From positions 1 through 64,000 of the forward strand of contig NZ_AMZB01000126.1 of assembly GCF_000313755.1 (NCBI RefSeq): DNA of 64,000 nt, written 5' to 3'. Under the pieces are notes generated by a model. The model did no database searches. It was not told the DNA's origin and worked only from the letters and a program-made list of their open reading frames with translations. Position numbers and translations under genes: made by a program. Origin of the DNA: Pseudomonas nitroreducens TX1. GTDB taxonomy: Bacteria; Pseudomonadota; Gammaproteobacteria; Pseudomonadales; Pseudomonadaceae. Positions 45,337 through 54,094 of the stretch are shown here, in pieces (position 1 is the stretch's first letter; each line of letters opens with the position of its first letter).

Positions 45337-48060
45337 ATGCAGGTACATCTCATGTACAGGCTGGGCGCGCTCGCCCTTGCCTGCGGCATCGCTATGTCCG
45401 CGACAGCGGCAGAGCGTAGCTGGAACTACACCTATACCGCTCAGGGACTGATCGAAACAGCCGACGGCCCACGTACTGACGTGCAGGACGTCACCCACTA
45501 CACCTACGACGCCAAGGGCAACGTCACCAAGGTCACCAACGCCCTTGGGCAGGAAACCCTGCTGGGTAATTACGATGATCGTGGCAACCCCGGCACCATC
45601 ACCGATGCCAACGGAGTAGTCAGCACCCTGACCTACAGCGGCGTCGATCCCAAGCTCGCGAGCATCACCACCGCTGGCAGCACCACCAGCTTCGAGCACG
45701 ACGCGGTCGGGCAGCTGACCAAGATCACCCGAGCTGACGGTAGCTGGCTGCAATACACCTACGACCCGGCACGTCGACTGACCGCGATCACCAACAACCT
45801 TGGCGAGCGTGTGGAGTATGACGTCGACGTGGCCGGCAAGCGCACTGCGCAGCGCCTGAAAGACGCCACCGGCACGCTGAAGCAGCAACAAAGCTGGGTC
45901 TACGACGAACTGGGCCGCCTGCTGCGTTCGGTCGGTGCCAGCGCGCAAACCGATCATTACCAGTACGACCTGAACGACAACCCTACTGGTCATACCAACC
46001 CGCGCCAGTTCAGCAGCTCCAGCAGCTTCGATGCTCTGGATCGAATGGTCAGCCAGACCGACGCCCTGAATGGCGTCACCCAACTGGGCTACGACGCACA
46101 GGACAACCTGACCAAGGTGCAGGATCCGCGCGGCGTCACCACGCGCTACGAATATGACGGCCTGGGTAACCTGATCAAGCTGATCAGCCCGGACAGCGGC
46201 ACCAGCACCTTCGAGTACGATGCCGCCGGCAACATCGCCAAACAGACAGATGCTCGTGGTGTAGTCGTGACCTTCAGCTACGACGCGCTGAACCGACTGA
46301 CAGCCCGTCACTATCCGGCCACACCGGCACTGGACGCCACCTACAGCTACGACGCCACAGCGGGTGGCAACGCTGGTATCGGCCGCTTGACCGCGATCCA
46401 GGACGGCAGCGGCACCCTCGCCTATCGCTATGACGCTCGCGGCAATTTGATCGAGCAGGCACGCAGCCTGAGCATCAACGGCCAGACGCTGGCAGACACC
46501 GTGACCTTCCAGTACGACTCTGCAGACCAACTGGTGGGCATCGGGTATCCGGGCGCTGTGCAGGTGGGTTATCCGCGCAATTCCGGCGGCCAGGTCGGCA
46601 GTGTGACCCTGGCTCTCGAAGGCGGCAGCGCTAGCAACCTTGCCAGCGGCATCAGCTACCTACCCTTCGGCCCGCTGCAGCAACTGACCTGGGCCAATGG
46701 TATCCAACTGAGCCGCACCTACGACCAGGACTATCAACTCACCCGCCAGGATGTCGGCCCGTGGCGCAACGACTACCAACGCGACGCCAACGGCAACATC
46801 ACCGAACTGGCGAACAACCTCTGGGGCACGCTGAACTACGGCTACGACGCACTGGACCGCCTGACCAGTGAGAACGCCACCGGCAAGCAGGGCAGCTACA
46901 GCTATGACGCGGTGGACAACCGCACGCAGCGGCAAGTCACCGAGAACGGCACCACGGCGACCACCACTTATCAGTACGCCAGCGCCAGTAATCGCCTGAC
47001 TGCCATCGACGGGCAAACAGTCACTGCTGACGCCGCTGGCAACCTTACCCAAGACCGCGCCAGCCGACTGCTCGGCTACGACGCGCAGAACCGCCTGGCC
47101 AACGTGAAGATCAACGGCCAGCAGGTGGCAGAGTATCGCTACAACAGCCTCGGCCAGCGTATCGCCAAGCTCACCGGCCAAGGCTTCACCACCTACCTGT
47201 ACGGACCGGACGACCAATTGCTGGCGGAGACCGACTACAACAGTGCCGGCATTCAGCAGCGCCGCCAGGCGTACCTCTGGCTCGACAGCATGCCGCTGGC
47301 CAGCGTGGAGACCCAGGGCAACAACTCACCACGGGTGATCTACCTGCACAGCGACCACCTGAACACGCCGCGCTTGGCAACCTCAGCGACGCAGCAGATC
47401 GTCTGGCAGTGGCAGTCGGATGCCTTTGGCAATGGCGCGCCGAATCAGGATCCGCACGGGAGCGGGTTGCAGACGGTGCTGAATCTGCGGTTCCCGGGAC
47501 AGTATTTTGATGGGGAGAGTGGGCTGCATTACAACTACTTCAGGGACTATGATCCAGAAATTGGACGGTACGCGGAAGGTGATCCTGTCGGGCTTAGGGG
47601 TGGTCTAAACACTTATGGATATGTCGAAGGAAATCCATTAAGGAAAATAGACATCTACGGTCTTGAACCTAACACTCCATATGAAACTTACAGTATTGCC
47701 GAACAAGAAATGCACATTGATCTTCGTGCCCGAGGCATTGCTACAGGATTTGAGTGGACCGCATACATTTACAAGCTCAAGGAAGACTGCTATACATTTT
47801 GGGCTTATACAGAACCTACAACCGACTTTAGCCCAGACAGTGTCAGAGTTCAAAAACCAATGGGCCCCGAATATCCTCCATACCAACATGCACACAACCA
47901 CCCAAATAATACTCCACCTTCAGATGCAGATAGGGAACTTTCAGAAAATCGCAGAACCCCTATTTCTGTAGTAACTCACGACGGTAAGATCTACATTTAC
48001 CAGCCACAGTCCGCTAACAAGGGATTTCATGGGACTCGAAATGGCCGTAGCCTTCCATAG
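45337..48060 (+). CDS. Secreted RHS-repeat protein, C-terminal half with JAB/DUF4329-like tip
   Basis: This 907-residue protein starts at the ATG at 45337 (AAGGAAG upstream). It has its own signal peptide (LGALALACGIAMSATAAERS). A long array of YD repeats (YTYDAKGNVTKVTNALGQET and many more) leads to the RHS core end: YLHSDHLNTPRLATS, FPGQYFDGESGLHYNYFRDY, DPVGLRGGLNTYGYVEGNPL. The last ~135 residues are variable and AT-rich. They carry HAHNHPNNTPPSDAD, the H-x-H-P..S..D pattern of JAB/DUF4329-type domains, which are predicted metal-dependent peptidases. I infer a toxin tip enclosed by the RHS shell. No PAAR or VgrG is present. Confidence 0.85.
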   Translation: MQVHLMYRLGALALACGIAMSATAAERSWNYTYTAQGLIETADGPRTDVQDVTHYTYDAKGNVTKVTNALGQETLLGNYDDRGNPGTITDANGVVSTLTYSGVDPKLASITTAGSTTSFEHDAVGQLTKITRADGSWLQYTYDPARRLTAITNNLGERVEYDVDVAGKRTAQRLKDATGTLKQQQSWVYDELGRLLRSVGASAQTDHYQYDLNDNPTGHTNPRQFSSSSSFDALDRMVSQTDALNGVTQLGYDAQDNLTKVQDPRGVTTRYEYDGLGNLIKLISPDSGTSTFEYDAAGNIAKQTDARGVVVTFSYDALNRLTARHYPATPALDATYSYDATAGGNAGIGRLTAIQDGSGTLAYRYDARGNLIEQARSLSINGQTLADTVTFQYDSADQLVGIGYPGAVQVGYPRNSGGQVGSVTLALEGGSASNLASGISYLPFGPLQQLTWANGIQLSRTYDQDYQLTRQDVGPWRNDYQRDANGNITELANNLWGTLNYGYDALDRLTSENATGKQGSYSYDAVDNRTQRQVTENGTTATTTYQYASASNRLTAIDGQTVTADAAGNLTQDRASRLLGYDAQNRLANVKINGQQVAEYRYNSLGQRIAKLTGQGFTTYLYGPDDQLLAETDYNSAGIQQRRQAYLWLDSMPLASVETQGNNSPRVIYLHSDHLNTPRLATSATQQIVWQWQSDAFGNGAPNQDPHGSGLQTVLNLRFPGQYFDGESGLHYNYFRDYDPEIGRYAEGDPVGLRGGLNTYGYVEGNPLRKIDIYGLEPNTPYETYSIAEQEMHIDLRARGIATGFEWTAYIYKLKEDCYTFWAYTEPTTDFSPDSVRVQKPMGPEYPPYQHAHNHPNNTPPSDADRELSENRRTPISVVTHDGKIYIYQPQSANKGFHGTRNGRSLP

Positions 48061-48068
48061 GAAAAGCA

Positions 48069-48665
48069 ATGAAAATAGTTAAATTCACCATTCCATTCAT
48101 GGTACTGCTTGCCTTATCACTTCAAACTGCTTCTGCAGACACTGAGGAGAAACATGGAGAGAATACCCACATCCTGAATATACTTAAGAACCAGCCAGAA
48201 GGTGCAAGAGTTTACATGCTGCGTCGAATTGAAGGCGAAAGCAAAAAATTTTCAACCTTCACCTTAATACTAAATAACGGTAATTATGAGTCTTACCTAA
48301 ACGTTCGTGAAAACTCATCTGGAGTGGAGAAAAATTATAAACTCAATCCTGGACAAGTTTCCAACCTGAAAAGATTTGAAGCATCCTCTCAATTTTGGCG
48401 TCTTCCTGAATATGCAGGGGAAAATGGGCTAGATGGCTCGAAGTGGCAGTTGGAGGGGGCGAAACTTAACGAATATCACAAAACCATAAGATGGTCGCCC
48501 CTGCCTCCATATTACAGCGGCATCATGGACAAAGGCGGAAATGTCGTTAAAGACCCCAACACGCCACCTGGCTCAGACGTTAAACAATCAGACGAGGTTG
48601 GTCTTGATATGTTCTGCATTCTTATCATGCTAACTCAGCCAAACTTTTCTGAAAGTCTTTTTTGA
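48069..48665 (+). CDS. Exported protein, candidate immunity to the RHS tip
   Basis: This 198-residue protein starts 8 bp after the RHS stop. A signal peptide (FTIPFMVLLALSLQTASADT) sends it to the periplasm. The mature part is polar and mixed (FSTFTLILNNGNYESYLNVR; FWRLPEYAGENGLDG). No family is recognised. Position directly after the toxin tip, low GC matching that tip and export fit an immunity protein for a periplasm-acting effector. That role is inferred from context only. Confidence 0.65.
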   Translation: MKIVKFTIPFMVLLALSLQTASADTEEKHGENTHILNILKNQPEGARVYMLRRIEGESKKFSTFTLILNNGNYESYLNVRENSSGVEKNYKLNPGQVSNLKRFEASSQFWRLPEYAGENGLDGSKWQLEGAKLNEYHKTIRWSPLPPYYSGIMDKGGNVVKDPNTPPGSDVKQSDEVGLDMFCILIMLTQPNFSESLF

Positions 48666-48686
48666 GGCCTCTTAACTTTTCGAACC

Positions 48687-48708
48687 AAGCCCGGGTGAGC
48701 CCGGGCTT
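48687..48708. terminator. Hairpin after the immunity gene
   Basis: AAGCCCGG-GTGAGC-CCGGGCTT gives an 8-bp stem 22 bp after the stop at 48665. No T-run follows, so terminator function is weakly supported. It lies at the truncated end of the integrase fragment on the other strand. Confidence 0.4.
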
Positions 48709-49082
48709 CATCCTTCCGGCGATCTCTGGCCACGGCAAATCGTCGTTGCGACGGCGAGCTGCACGGATCCAAGCTTCGACTGATGCTCTCGTCTGAGCGG
48801 TGATTTCGAGCTGCACCGTGCGCTGGGTCTTCTGTTGCATCACGATCGCGCGCGTCGAAACGTGGTCACCATGGCTATGTCCCTGATGCGCAGCTTCGTT
48901 AAATCGCAGGCTCGAAGCTTGCTGTCGATGGCAAGGTTGAACAGTGCCAGATCACGATCCTTGTTTGCGATCTTAAGTCGCACTCTGATAGCCCAAATGT
49001 CCCGAAGTCGCAGCGGTGCTTTTTGACCGACCAGTTTGCCCTTGTTCCAAGGTTCGCGAGCTTTCGATGTGAGTGTGGCCAT
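48690..49082 (-). pseudogene. Tyrosine recombinase fragment, frameshifted and truncated
   Basis: Reading left from the ATG at 49082 the frame gives MATLTSKAREPWNKGKLVGQ, then RDLALFNLAIDSKLRACDL and KLRIRDI, the N-terminal part of a widespread ~200-residue tyrosine integrase. Near 48840 the frame changes. The next frame continues the same family with MMQQKTQRTVQLEITAQTRA and SVEAWI, then loses similarity after about 48720. The catalytic HxxR and tyrosine are absent. It is a dead relic. Confidence 0.7.
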
Positions 49083-49620
49083 GATATGTCCTCCACATTT
49101 TATCTTTATATTGGAATCGCGACTCTCATATGTAGCCAATATTAGATTTGGGCTTTCTATGTTGGCAGGAAGGTCTGATATGGAAGTATTCATCCATCCG
49201 TTCTTGCCGTATTTGAAAGTCACGTACGAGGGGATTTGGTCTCTTCCATTCATTATATGAACCACAGCTTGTCCCTGTTGCCACTATGTAAGGAATTTTC
49301 TCTACAATATAAACCCCTATCGGCCTTAGGGCCACTTGCCCTGCGGCCTCTGAGTAGTCGCTCTTCCATGTAATATCTTCATTTTTATCCGGCATCACGA
49401 ACTGTATCTTTTGACTTTTTACAGGAAGTTCCTGCCCAACCGCATGTCTCCCGCCTCTTACCTGGCTTCTTTCGACGACCATGCGCCGGCCATCGGGAAA
49501 AAGGACTTCCTCTTTCCACTCAACACCTCCACTTCCAGGGAGCCCCACACAAGAAATCGCAGCGGTGCATAGAGCAAACAGCACACCAAGTCTGGGTATC
49601 AGATTTGTAAGGCTCTTCAT
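49083..49620 (-). pseudogene. Putative lipoprotein gene with a homopolymer frameshift
   Basis: The frame from 49620 starts with an export signal (LIPRLGVLFALCTAAISC) and runs through VEWKEEVLFPDGRRMVVERS to YIVATGTSCGSYNEWKRPNP. It then turns into an unlikely tail. Skipping one base of the CCCC run (plus-strand GGGG at 49230-49233) continues sensibly as SYVTFKYGKNGWMNTSISDL and NLILATYESRDS in the other frame. That frame runs without a stop into the integrase fragment at 49082, so the original 3' end is lost. I recall similar Pseudomonas lipoproteins with the PNP-YVFFKY order but name no family. Confidence 0.6.
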
Positions 49621-49989
49621 GACTCGTTTCCTTCCTGGATAACGATTGCTATTAGCTTAAGACGGCTTTGAGCATAGACATGGCGCCACCCTGACGCATC
49701 GGTACTGGTGGAGCGTCATTCGACTGGACAGTCAGCTTTGGGTCGGTAGCAGCCTGAGGCGGCAGACCGCTTAGGGGTTAGGTGGACCTTCCGGACAGGG
49801 GGAGTAGAACTCTTGAAATTACGACTCCGGAGCATCGCGATGTACTCGGTGAGCGGGTTTTCGCGGATGGAAAGCTAGTTCTGTTCTTGTCTGGACCTTT
49901 GTATTCGACAGGGAAAAGAAGCCCTCGTCGAAGGTGGATACCTTGGGAGTGCACTCGATCCTAAAGGATGACGGGCTCTTAGCGCGGCG
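49621..49989. other. Gene-free stretch
   Basis: No supported gene is seen. A plus-strand frame at 49782-49964 has no ribosome site and no recognisable composition. GC content is intermediate. The stretch separates the broken lipoprotein from the RsmN-like gene and probably contains decayed DNA. Confidence 0.5.
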
Positions 49990-50208
49990 TTACTGATGCG
50001 CATCGGCCGGCAGCAGTTCCTCGCGCAAAACTCGAATACAAGGCGGCGCGGCGATGACAAGTCTCACTTGTTTCTCCCAGACTCCGCCGATTCTGATCAC
50101 CAGCTTTTGGCTGCGAAGTTGGCGGATGAGTTCTTCGTCGGAGCACTCCGGGTCGGCGAAGAGATGGATGGCTTCAAGGATATTGCGGCTCAACAACAGG
50201 TTGCCCAT
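49990..50208 (-). CDS. rsmN: RsmN/RsmF-like CsrA-family RNA-binding protein
   Basis: This 72-residue protein opens with MGNLLLSRNILEAIHLFADP, carries the helical insertion DEELIRQLRSQKLVIRI characteristic of RsmN/RsmF rather than RsmA, and ends with KQVRLVIAAPPCIRVLREEL. The arginine of the VLREEL motif, needed for GGA binding in CsrA-type proteins, is kept. It should bind mRNA leaders or small RNAs and change translation. The ATG at 50208 follows GGGAG. It lies 146 bp left of the selC-derived repeat. The symbol reflects family only; it may be an extra, mobile copy diverged from the core rsmN. Confidence 0.75.
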   Translation of the reverse strand: MGNLLLSRNILEAIHLFADPECSDEELIRQLRSQKLVIRIGGVWEKQVRLVIAAPPCIRVLREELLPADAHQ

Positions 50209-50354
50209 GGGGACTCCCGTGCTCGGTGGATGGTGGGGACTGGCTGTTTCATCGGCTGCTGCGGCATCACCGCGCTGGCATCCGTCACGGCAATAGTGGC
50301 AACATCCTGGCTCCCGCTTTCGCCGCTGCGCTCGCGCAGCTGGCTTCTGTCCAG

Positions 50355-50396
50355 GGAAGGCAATCACGCCCGGTGGCGTGGCCGGGCTTCAAACCC
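50355..50396 (+). repeat. Left attachment site: 42-bp copy of the 5' half of selC
   Basis: GGAAGGCAATCACGCCCGGT and the following 22 bp, through the anticodon loop CTTCAAACCC, are identical to 60659-60700. Bases on both sides differ (G before, TCTAAAT after). This is one of two direct repeats bounding the inovirus-like element, and contains only the acceptor, D-arm and anticodon part of tRNA-Sec. Confidence 0.92.
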
Positions 50397-50589
50397 TCTA
50401 AATCGGTGCTTTGGTGCGTTGCTATACGTTCCAATGCCTCTGTTTTCGCCGTTCGGGCGTCTCACTCCGTAGCTTTTCGTGCCATTGATTTCGACACATT
50501 TTCGACAGGTGTCTGCTGTCTTCTAATTCAAGCGTCCCCTCAGTCGGGTTATAGGCCAATTCAAACAATCCAGGCAGCGAGCTCTCGCC

Positions 50590-52647
50590 ATGAACCAATC
50601 CCCAAGCACACTGCTGAAAAAAGCTCGAGATAAGCAACTCCCTCATCCTGCTATGTTGAAGGAGTTCAAGTTATCGAGCTGGATTCAGGCATATGAATGG
50701 ACTAGGGGCCAGGGAAGCGATGAGCGCGGATTCCTCAATGGTGTTGCCTGGCTCAATGACCACTTTCAGCGCGTAGAAAAAACACGTCAGCAATTCACTT
50801 TCTGTCGTGACAACCCGTTGAGTGCGAACGAACTGATCCAGGCGCATCTGGGGGCCGCTAATCACGCATTCCACCAGATGGCCTCTGAGCAGATGGAAAT
50901 CATAGCCGGGCAGCCCGATGCGTCGATGGAGCAGTTCCTGGCTCTTAAGTCCACCCTGACTTATGGCGGAGTTGAGATCGATCCCAATGCTTTGAATATG
51001 TATCGACTGGACAGCTTGTGCGGGCCTTTTTGGGAATTGCTTCAGCCCCAGGGTGACCTCGACCGGCTCTTTCCTGAAGATCGTCCTCATCAAATGGACA
51101 AGCTTTCGTTCCTTCTGAATGAAAGCTCAATGGCGCAGCTCTATCACAACTTCTCGCGCATCTGGCAGGCGTTGCTCTATGGTGAAGCTCAGTTTTTCCC
51201 GCACCCACAGGGCATGGTTTTAGCCTCGACCACACCGGATCCGCATCTGCTCAAGGCTGTTTCCGAATATCGCCGGGACCACCACAATAGTACAAACGCA
51301 ATGCAGATCATTCGAGATATGAGAAACGTGCGTTTGGTCTTTGAAACACTACTGGCCCCTAATCATTACCTGCACTATCAGGGCCCAGGTAGCAGCTTGT
51401 CTAGCGTTCCGTGGGGGGAGCTGTCGGAGCAGGTACAGTGGTCGGCTTTCTACCATCGCGCCGCGCCGCATTACATGATCGATCAACACTTGCACCCCAT
51501 CTTGGACTCGGCATCCACCGACGCCAAAGACCAAGAGATGCGCAATGTATTGAAAGTCTGGTTTCATCTGGTAGTTCTTGCTGCCCAAGTGAAAGAGGCT
51601 ACCGGACCCAATCCTAAGCCGGTGGAGTGGAGCGAGTTACTCGCCTTTGCTCCGAGGTTCCGATTGGACGAACTGGTCGAGCACCTAGCGCGCTGTGCGA
51701 ATATGATTTCTGACGACGTGATGAAAATTATCAAGATGCTCTCCTATGGGGCTAGCAGCCATCAGCACGATCTTTGGACTCAGCCCCTACTGGTGCTCGA
51801 TGAACATGTATGTTTCCCAATAAGTGCTCTGCTGACCGCTAGCATAAGTCGTAATTTCGATACTTGGCTTAATCGTATTGACAGAGACTCCAAGCGCCGT
51901 GGGGATTTGTTTGAGCGTGATATCGAAAATGTCTTAAAGGAGTGCCGATCAAATAACCCTATCCTAGCAGAGTACCTCAGCTGGACAGGGGGTATAAAGT
52001 TCAAGCACGAACCCAAGAGCTTTGAGCAAATCGACTTAACATTCGCTTTCGGTAACTTGATTGTTATCGCTGAGCTTAGGAGTCGCCGCGCGCCCATCAC
52101 TGCATTGGATTACCACAACGATATATTTGATAAAAATGGTATAGAAAATAAAGTCGCCCAGGCCAGTAGAAAAGCAGATAGAGTTCGCGAGCGCCTGCAA
52201 GAGTTTTGCATGGAGTACTACCCGTCACTCGCTGGGCGCGAAGGTCTTACGGTGCTACCCCTTGTGATCGTAAATGGGCAATTTCACGCGGGCTACCCTC
52301 GGAATGGGGTGCCCGTACTGGACATTCATTTGCTCAAGCACTTTCTCAAGGATGCAGAAGGACGATTTTTCGGAAGTGTGGAAGAAAACACCGGAAATAG
52401 ATATAGCATCCCCTTGTACGGCTCTTTAGAAGAGGCTGTTCGAGAGTTTCCTAAATACGCTGCCTGCCCCACGCTTATCAAGTTGTACAATGCTCTAATA
52501 ACCCAGGTCTCCCAAAGGCACGATATTCCAGGAAAAGATTTACCTCCTCTTTACATGGCTGTACTTGAAATTCCTAAAGTAACGCCAGAACGTTATATCC
52601 AGGTCTTGGAGGAGATCGCCGAAGGTAGGCTTCGGAAAAACTTTTGA
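50590..52647 (+). CDS. Large cargo protein with PD-(D/E)XK-like segment
   Basis: This 685-residue cytoplasmic protein has no signal or membrane helix. About residues 435-520 read RRGDLFERDIENVLKECRSN, GGIKFKHEPKSFEQIDLTF and AFGNLIVIAELRSRRAPITA. This order resembles the glutamate helix, Asp and E-x-K strand of PD-(D/E)XK nucleases such as NERD or restriction-endonuclease-like folds, with K replaced by R in ELR. The remaining ~430 N-terminal residues are helical and unrecognised. GC is lower than in the core. It is the first gene inside the left repeat. A nuclease or defence role is inference. Confidence 0.6.
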   Translation: MNQSPSTLLKKARDKQLPHPAMLKEFKLSSWIQAYEWTRGQGSDERGFLNGVAWLNDHFQRVEKTRQQFTFCRDNPLSANELIQAHLGAANHAFHQMASEQMEIIAGQPDASMEQFLALKSTLTYGGVEIDPNALNMYRLDSLCGPFWELLQPQGDLDRLFPEDRPHQMDKLSFLLNESSMAQLYHNFSRIWQALLYGEAQFFPHPQGMVLASTTPDPHLLKAVSEYRRDHHNSTNAMQIIRDMRNVRLVFETLLAPNHYLHYQGPGSSLSSVPWGELSEQVQWSAFYHRAAPHYMIDQHLHPILDSASTDAKDQEMRNVLKVWFHLVVLAAQVKEATGPNPKPVEWSELLAFAPRFRLDELVEHLARCANMISDDVMKIIKMLSYGASSHQHDLWTQPLLVLDEHVCFPISALLTASISRNFDTWLNRIDRDSKRRGDLFERDIENVLKECRSNNPILAEYLSWTGGIKFKHEPKSFEQIDLTFAFGNLIVIAELRSRRAPITALDYHNDIFDKNGIENKVAQASRKADRVRERLQEFCMEYYPSLAGREGLTVLPLVIVNGQFHAGYPRNGVPVLDIHLLKHFLKDAEGRFFGSVEENTGNRYSIPLYGSLEEAVREFPKYAACPTLIKLYNALITQVSQRHDIPGKDLPPLYMAVLEIPKVTPERYIQVLEEIAEGRLRKNF

Positions 52648-52953
52648 GTTCTATTGGCTAGCGATTCTCAGAGCGGGGAACTTTCGCCGGTCATCATCGG
52701 TGTCTAGGCAACCTATAGCACCTGTGAGCGACTTCTGTTGATGCGTAGGTATATTCAAGCTGCCGACAACCTATAGCGGAATGCCAGCCACGGCCGATTT
52801 GAGACAACAGCTCCACCGTCTATTGATAGCCATCAACGGACATGCACTCAGAACGTTGTTTCTGTGCGCTGCTATATGTTTAGGAGCGGAGGAAATAGAG
52901 TATGGAGTTGTCGTCTCTCATGCGTATTCGCCGTGCTCGGAGTTCATATTCAA
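52648..52953. other. Convergent gap in the cargo region
   Basis: No gene is seen in these 306 bp. CAACCTATAGC occurs twice (about 52699 and 52767). A stretch with GCCATCAACGGA..GAACGT (from about 52828) resembles 57812-57840 in the phage intergenic region, suggesting a common origin for these two noncoding pieces. Confidence 0.45.
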
Positions 52954-54000
52954 TTATCTGTCCGCCTCGCCGTTCGAGGTCGTACGTATTAGATCTGGCT
53001 CTACGGCAGATTGATCTCGATGCCAATTACGCCAAACTTCTTGTTCGCGCTTGAAAGTGTTTGCACATACAGTTCTAGGTCTCACCTCCGCTATATCGCC
53101 TTCGTTCACCGAAAATATGTAGCGATCTGCATGGTCAATGATCATTCTCCGGATCTGTTGGGCGGATACAGCGTCTAGCTCAAATCCCCTATATGGTGGG
53201 CGCCGCCCCATCCTGGTGTAGAGTAGATGTTTGGGGCTGAGTGGTAATAAAATCTCACCATCCTCAACACCCCATCCCCCGCGAAAGTCGTAGCTTCCCT
53301 CTCCATAATAATTAAGCCGGATTAGGGGGTTGTCAGAGGTAGGCCAAGTGTAGCCCCGAGGCGCATGAAGAATAGTCCATTTATGCTTTGGCAACTTCTT
53401 CAATGTACTCGATAAAATGTGTTTTATGTTCCAGAGCCACATCTGGCGGCCAATGAACGTTTCTGCCCGAACCCTCCCGCTACCGTCTGGTTGTCGCTCT
53501 ACCATAACTCGTGCTGGAAAGTCATTTATTGCCACTTGCTTTGTCTGTGGCAATGGCCGATTCTCTCTCACTGCTCTCTCGAGACGACTTACTGACTTTT
53601 CTACGGTGTCGTTGAGTAGGTCGGGCAAGGTATCTTCCTGTCGTTTTATGAACTCTTTCATACGTGCAGGAGTGCGCACATCTTGAGCTACGGCAAAGCG
53701 CACCAGGTTTTTCCAGTGCTCCGGTGTCAGCGGCAGCTCTCGCACTACTCGGTCTATCGCGTCAGCAGCAGGCGACTCGAAATCGCGATCAAGCCAGCGC
53801 TCTAGTTCGTCTGTCTCACCTTGCGTTGCGATATAAGTGTAGAGATGCTGATGGAAACAGATACTCTTTAAAGAGTGTGTTTTCCATTTTGGGTAATTTT
53901 CGTTTGGGACCAGCAGTCGATAAGTTGGAATTTTTCCATTGGTTGCCCACTGTTTAAGATAAAGCTGTGGAATGTAGTGGTTGTCCTTCCTAAATTGCAT
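52954..54000 (-). CDS. DUF4238 family protein
   Basis: This 348-residue protein has the N-terminal DUF4238 signature NHYIPQLYLKQWATNGKIPT. It continues with CFHQHLYTYIATQGETDELE and, further on, WTILHAPRGYTWPTSDNPLI and LLPLSPKHLLYTRM, all in the usual family order. The family has no established activity known to me, but members are common in mobile elements. It is the last gene of the leftward cargo cluster and is convergent with the 685-residue gene. Confidence 0.75.
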   Translation of the reverse strand: MQFRKDNHYIPQLYLKQWATNGKIPTYRLLVPNENYPKWKTHSLKSICFHQHLYTYIATQGETDELERWLDRDFESPAADAIDRVVRELPLTPEHWKNLVRFAVAQDVRTPARMKEFIKRQEDTLPDLLNDTVEKSVSRLERAVRENRPLPQTKQVAINDFPARVMVERQPDGSGRVRAETFIGRQMWLWNIKHILSSTLKKLPKHKWTILHAPRGYTWPTSDNPLIRLNYYGEGSYDFRGGWGVEDGEILLPLSPKHLLYTRMGRRPPYRGFELDAVSAQQIRRMIIDHADRYIFSVNEGDIAEVRPRTVCANTFKREQEVWRNWHRDQSAVEPDLIRTTSNGEADR

Positions 54001-54094
54001 GGTTAATCATGTCCGGGTCTGATGTTTTGCTATGAATAACAGTGAGCGTTGAAGTTCTGTCTTATATGCTATTGTCCTAGAATTCTTAAAGAGG

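Noticed and set aside
43637-48665. The RHS genes as a type VI secretion effector locus
   Set aside because: No PAAR, VgrG, Hcp or adaptor gene is nearby, and both RHS proteins start with Sec signal peptides, unlike T6SS RHS effectors.
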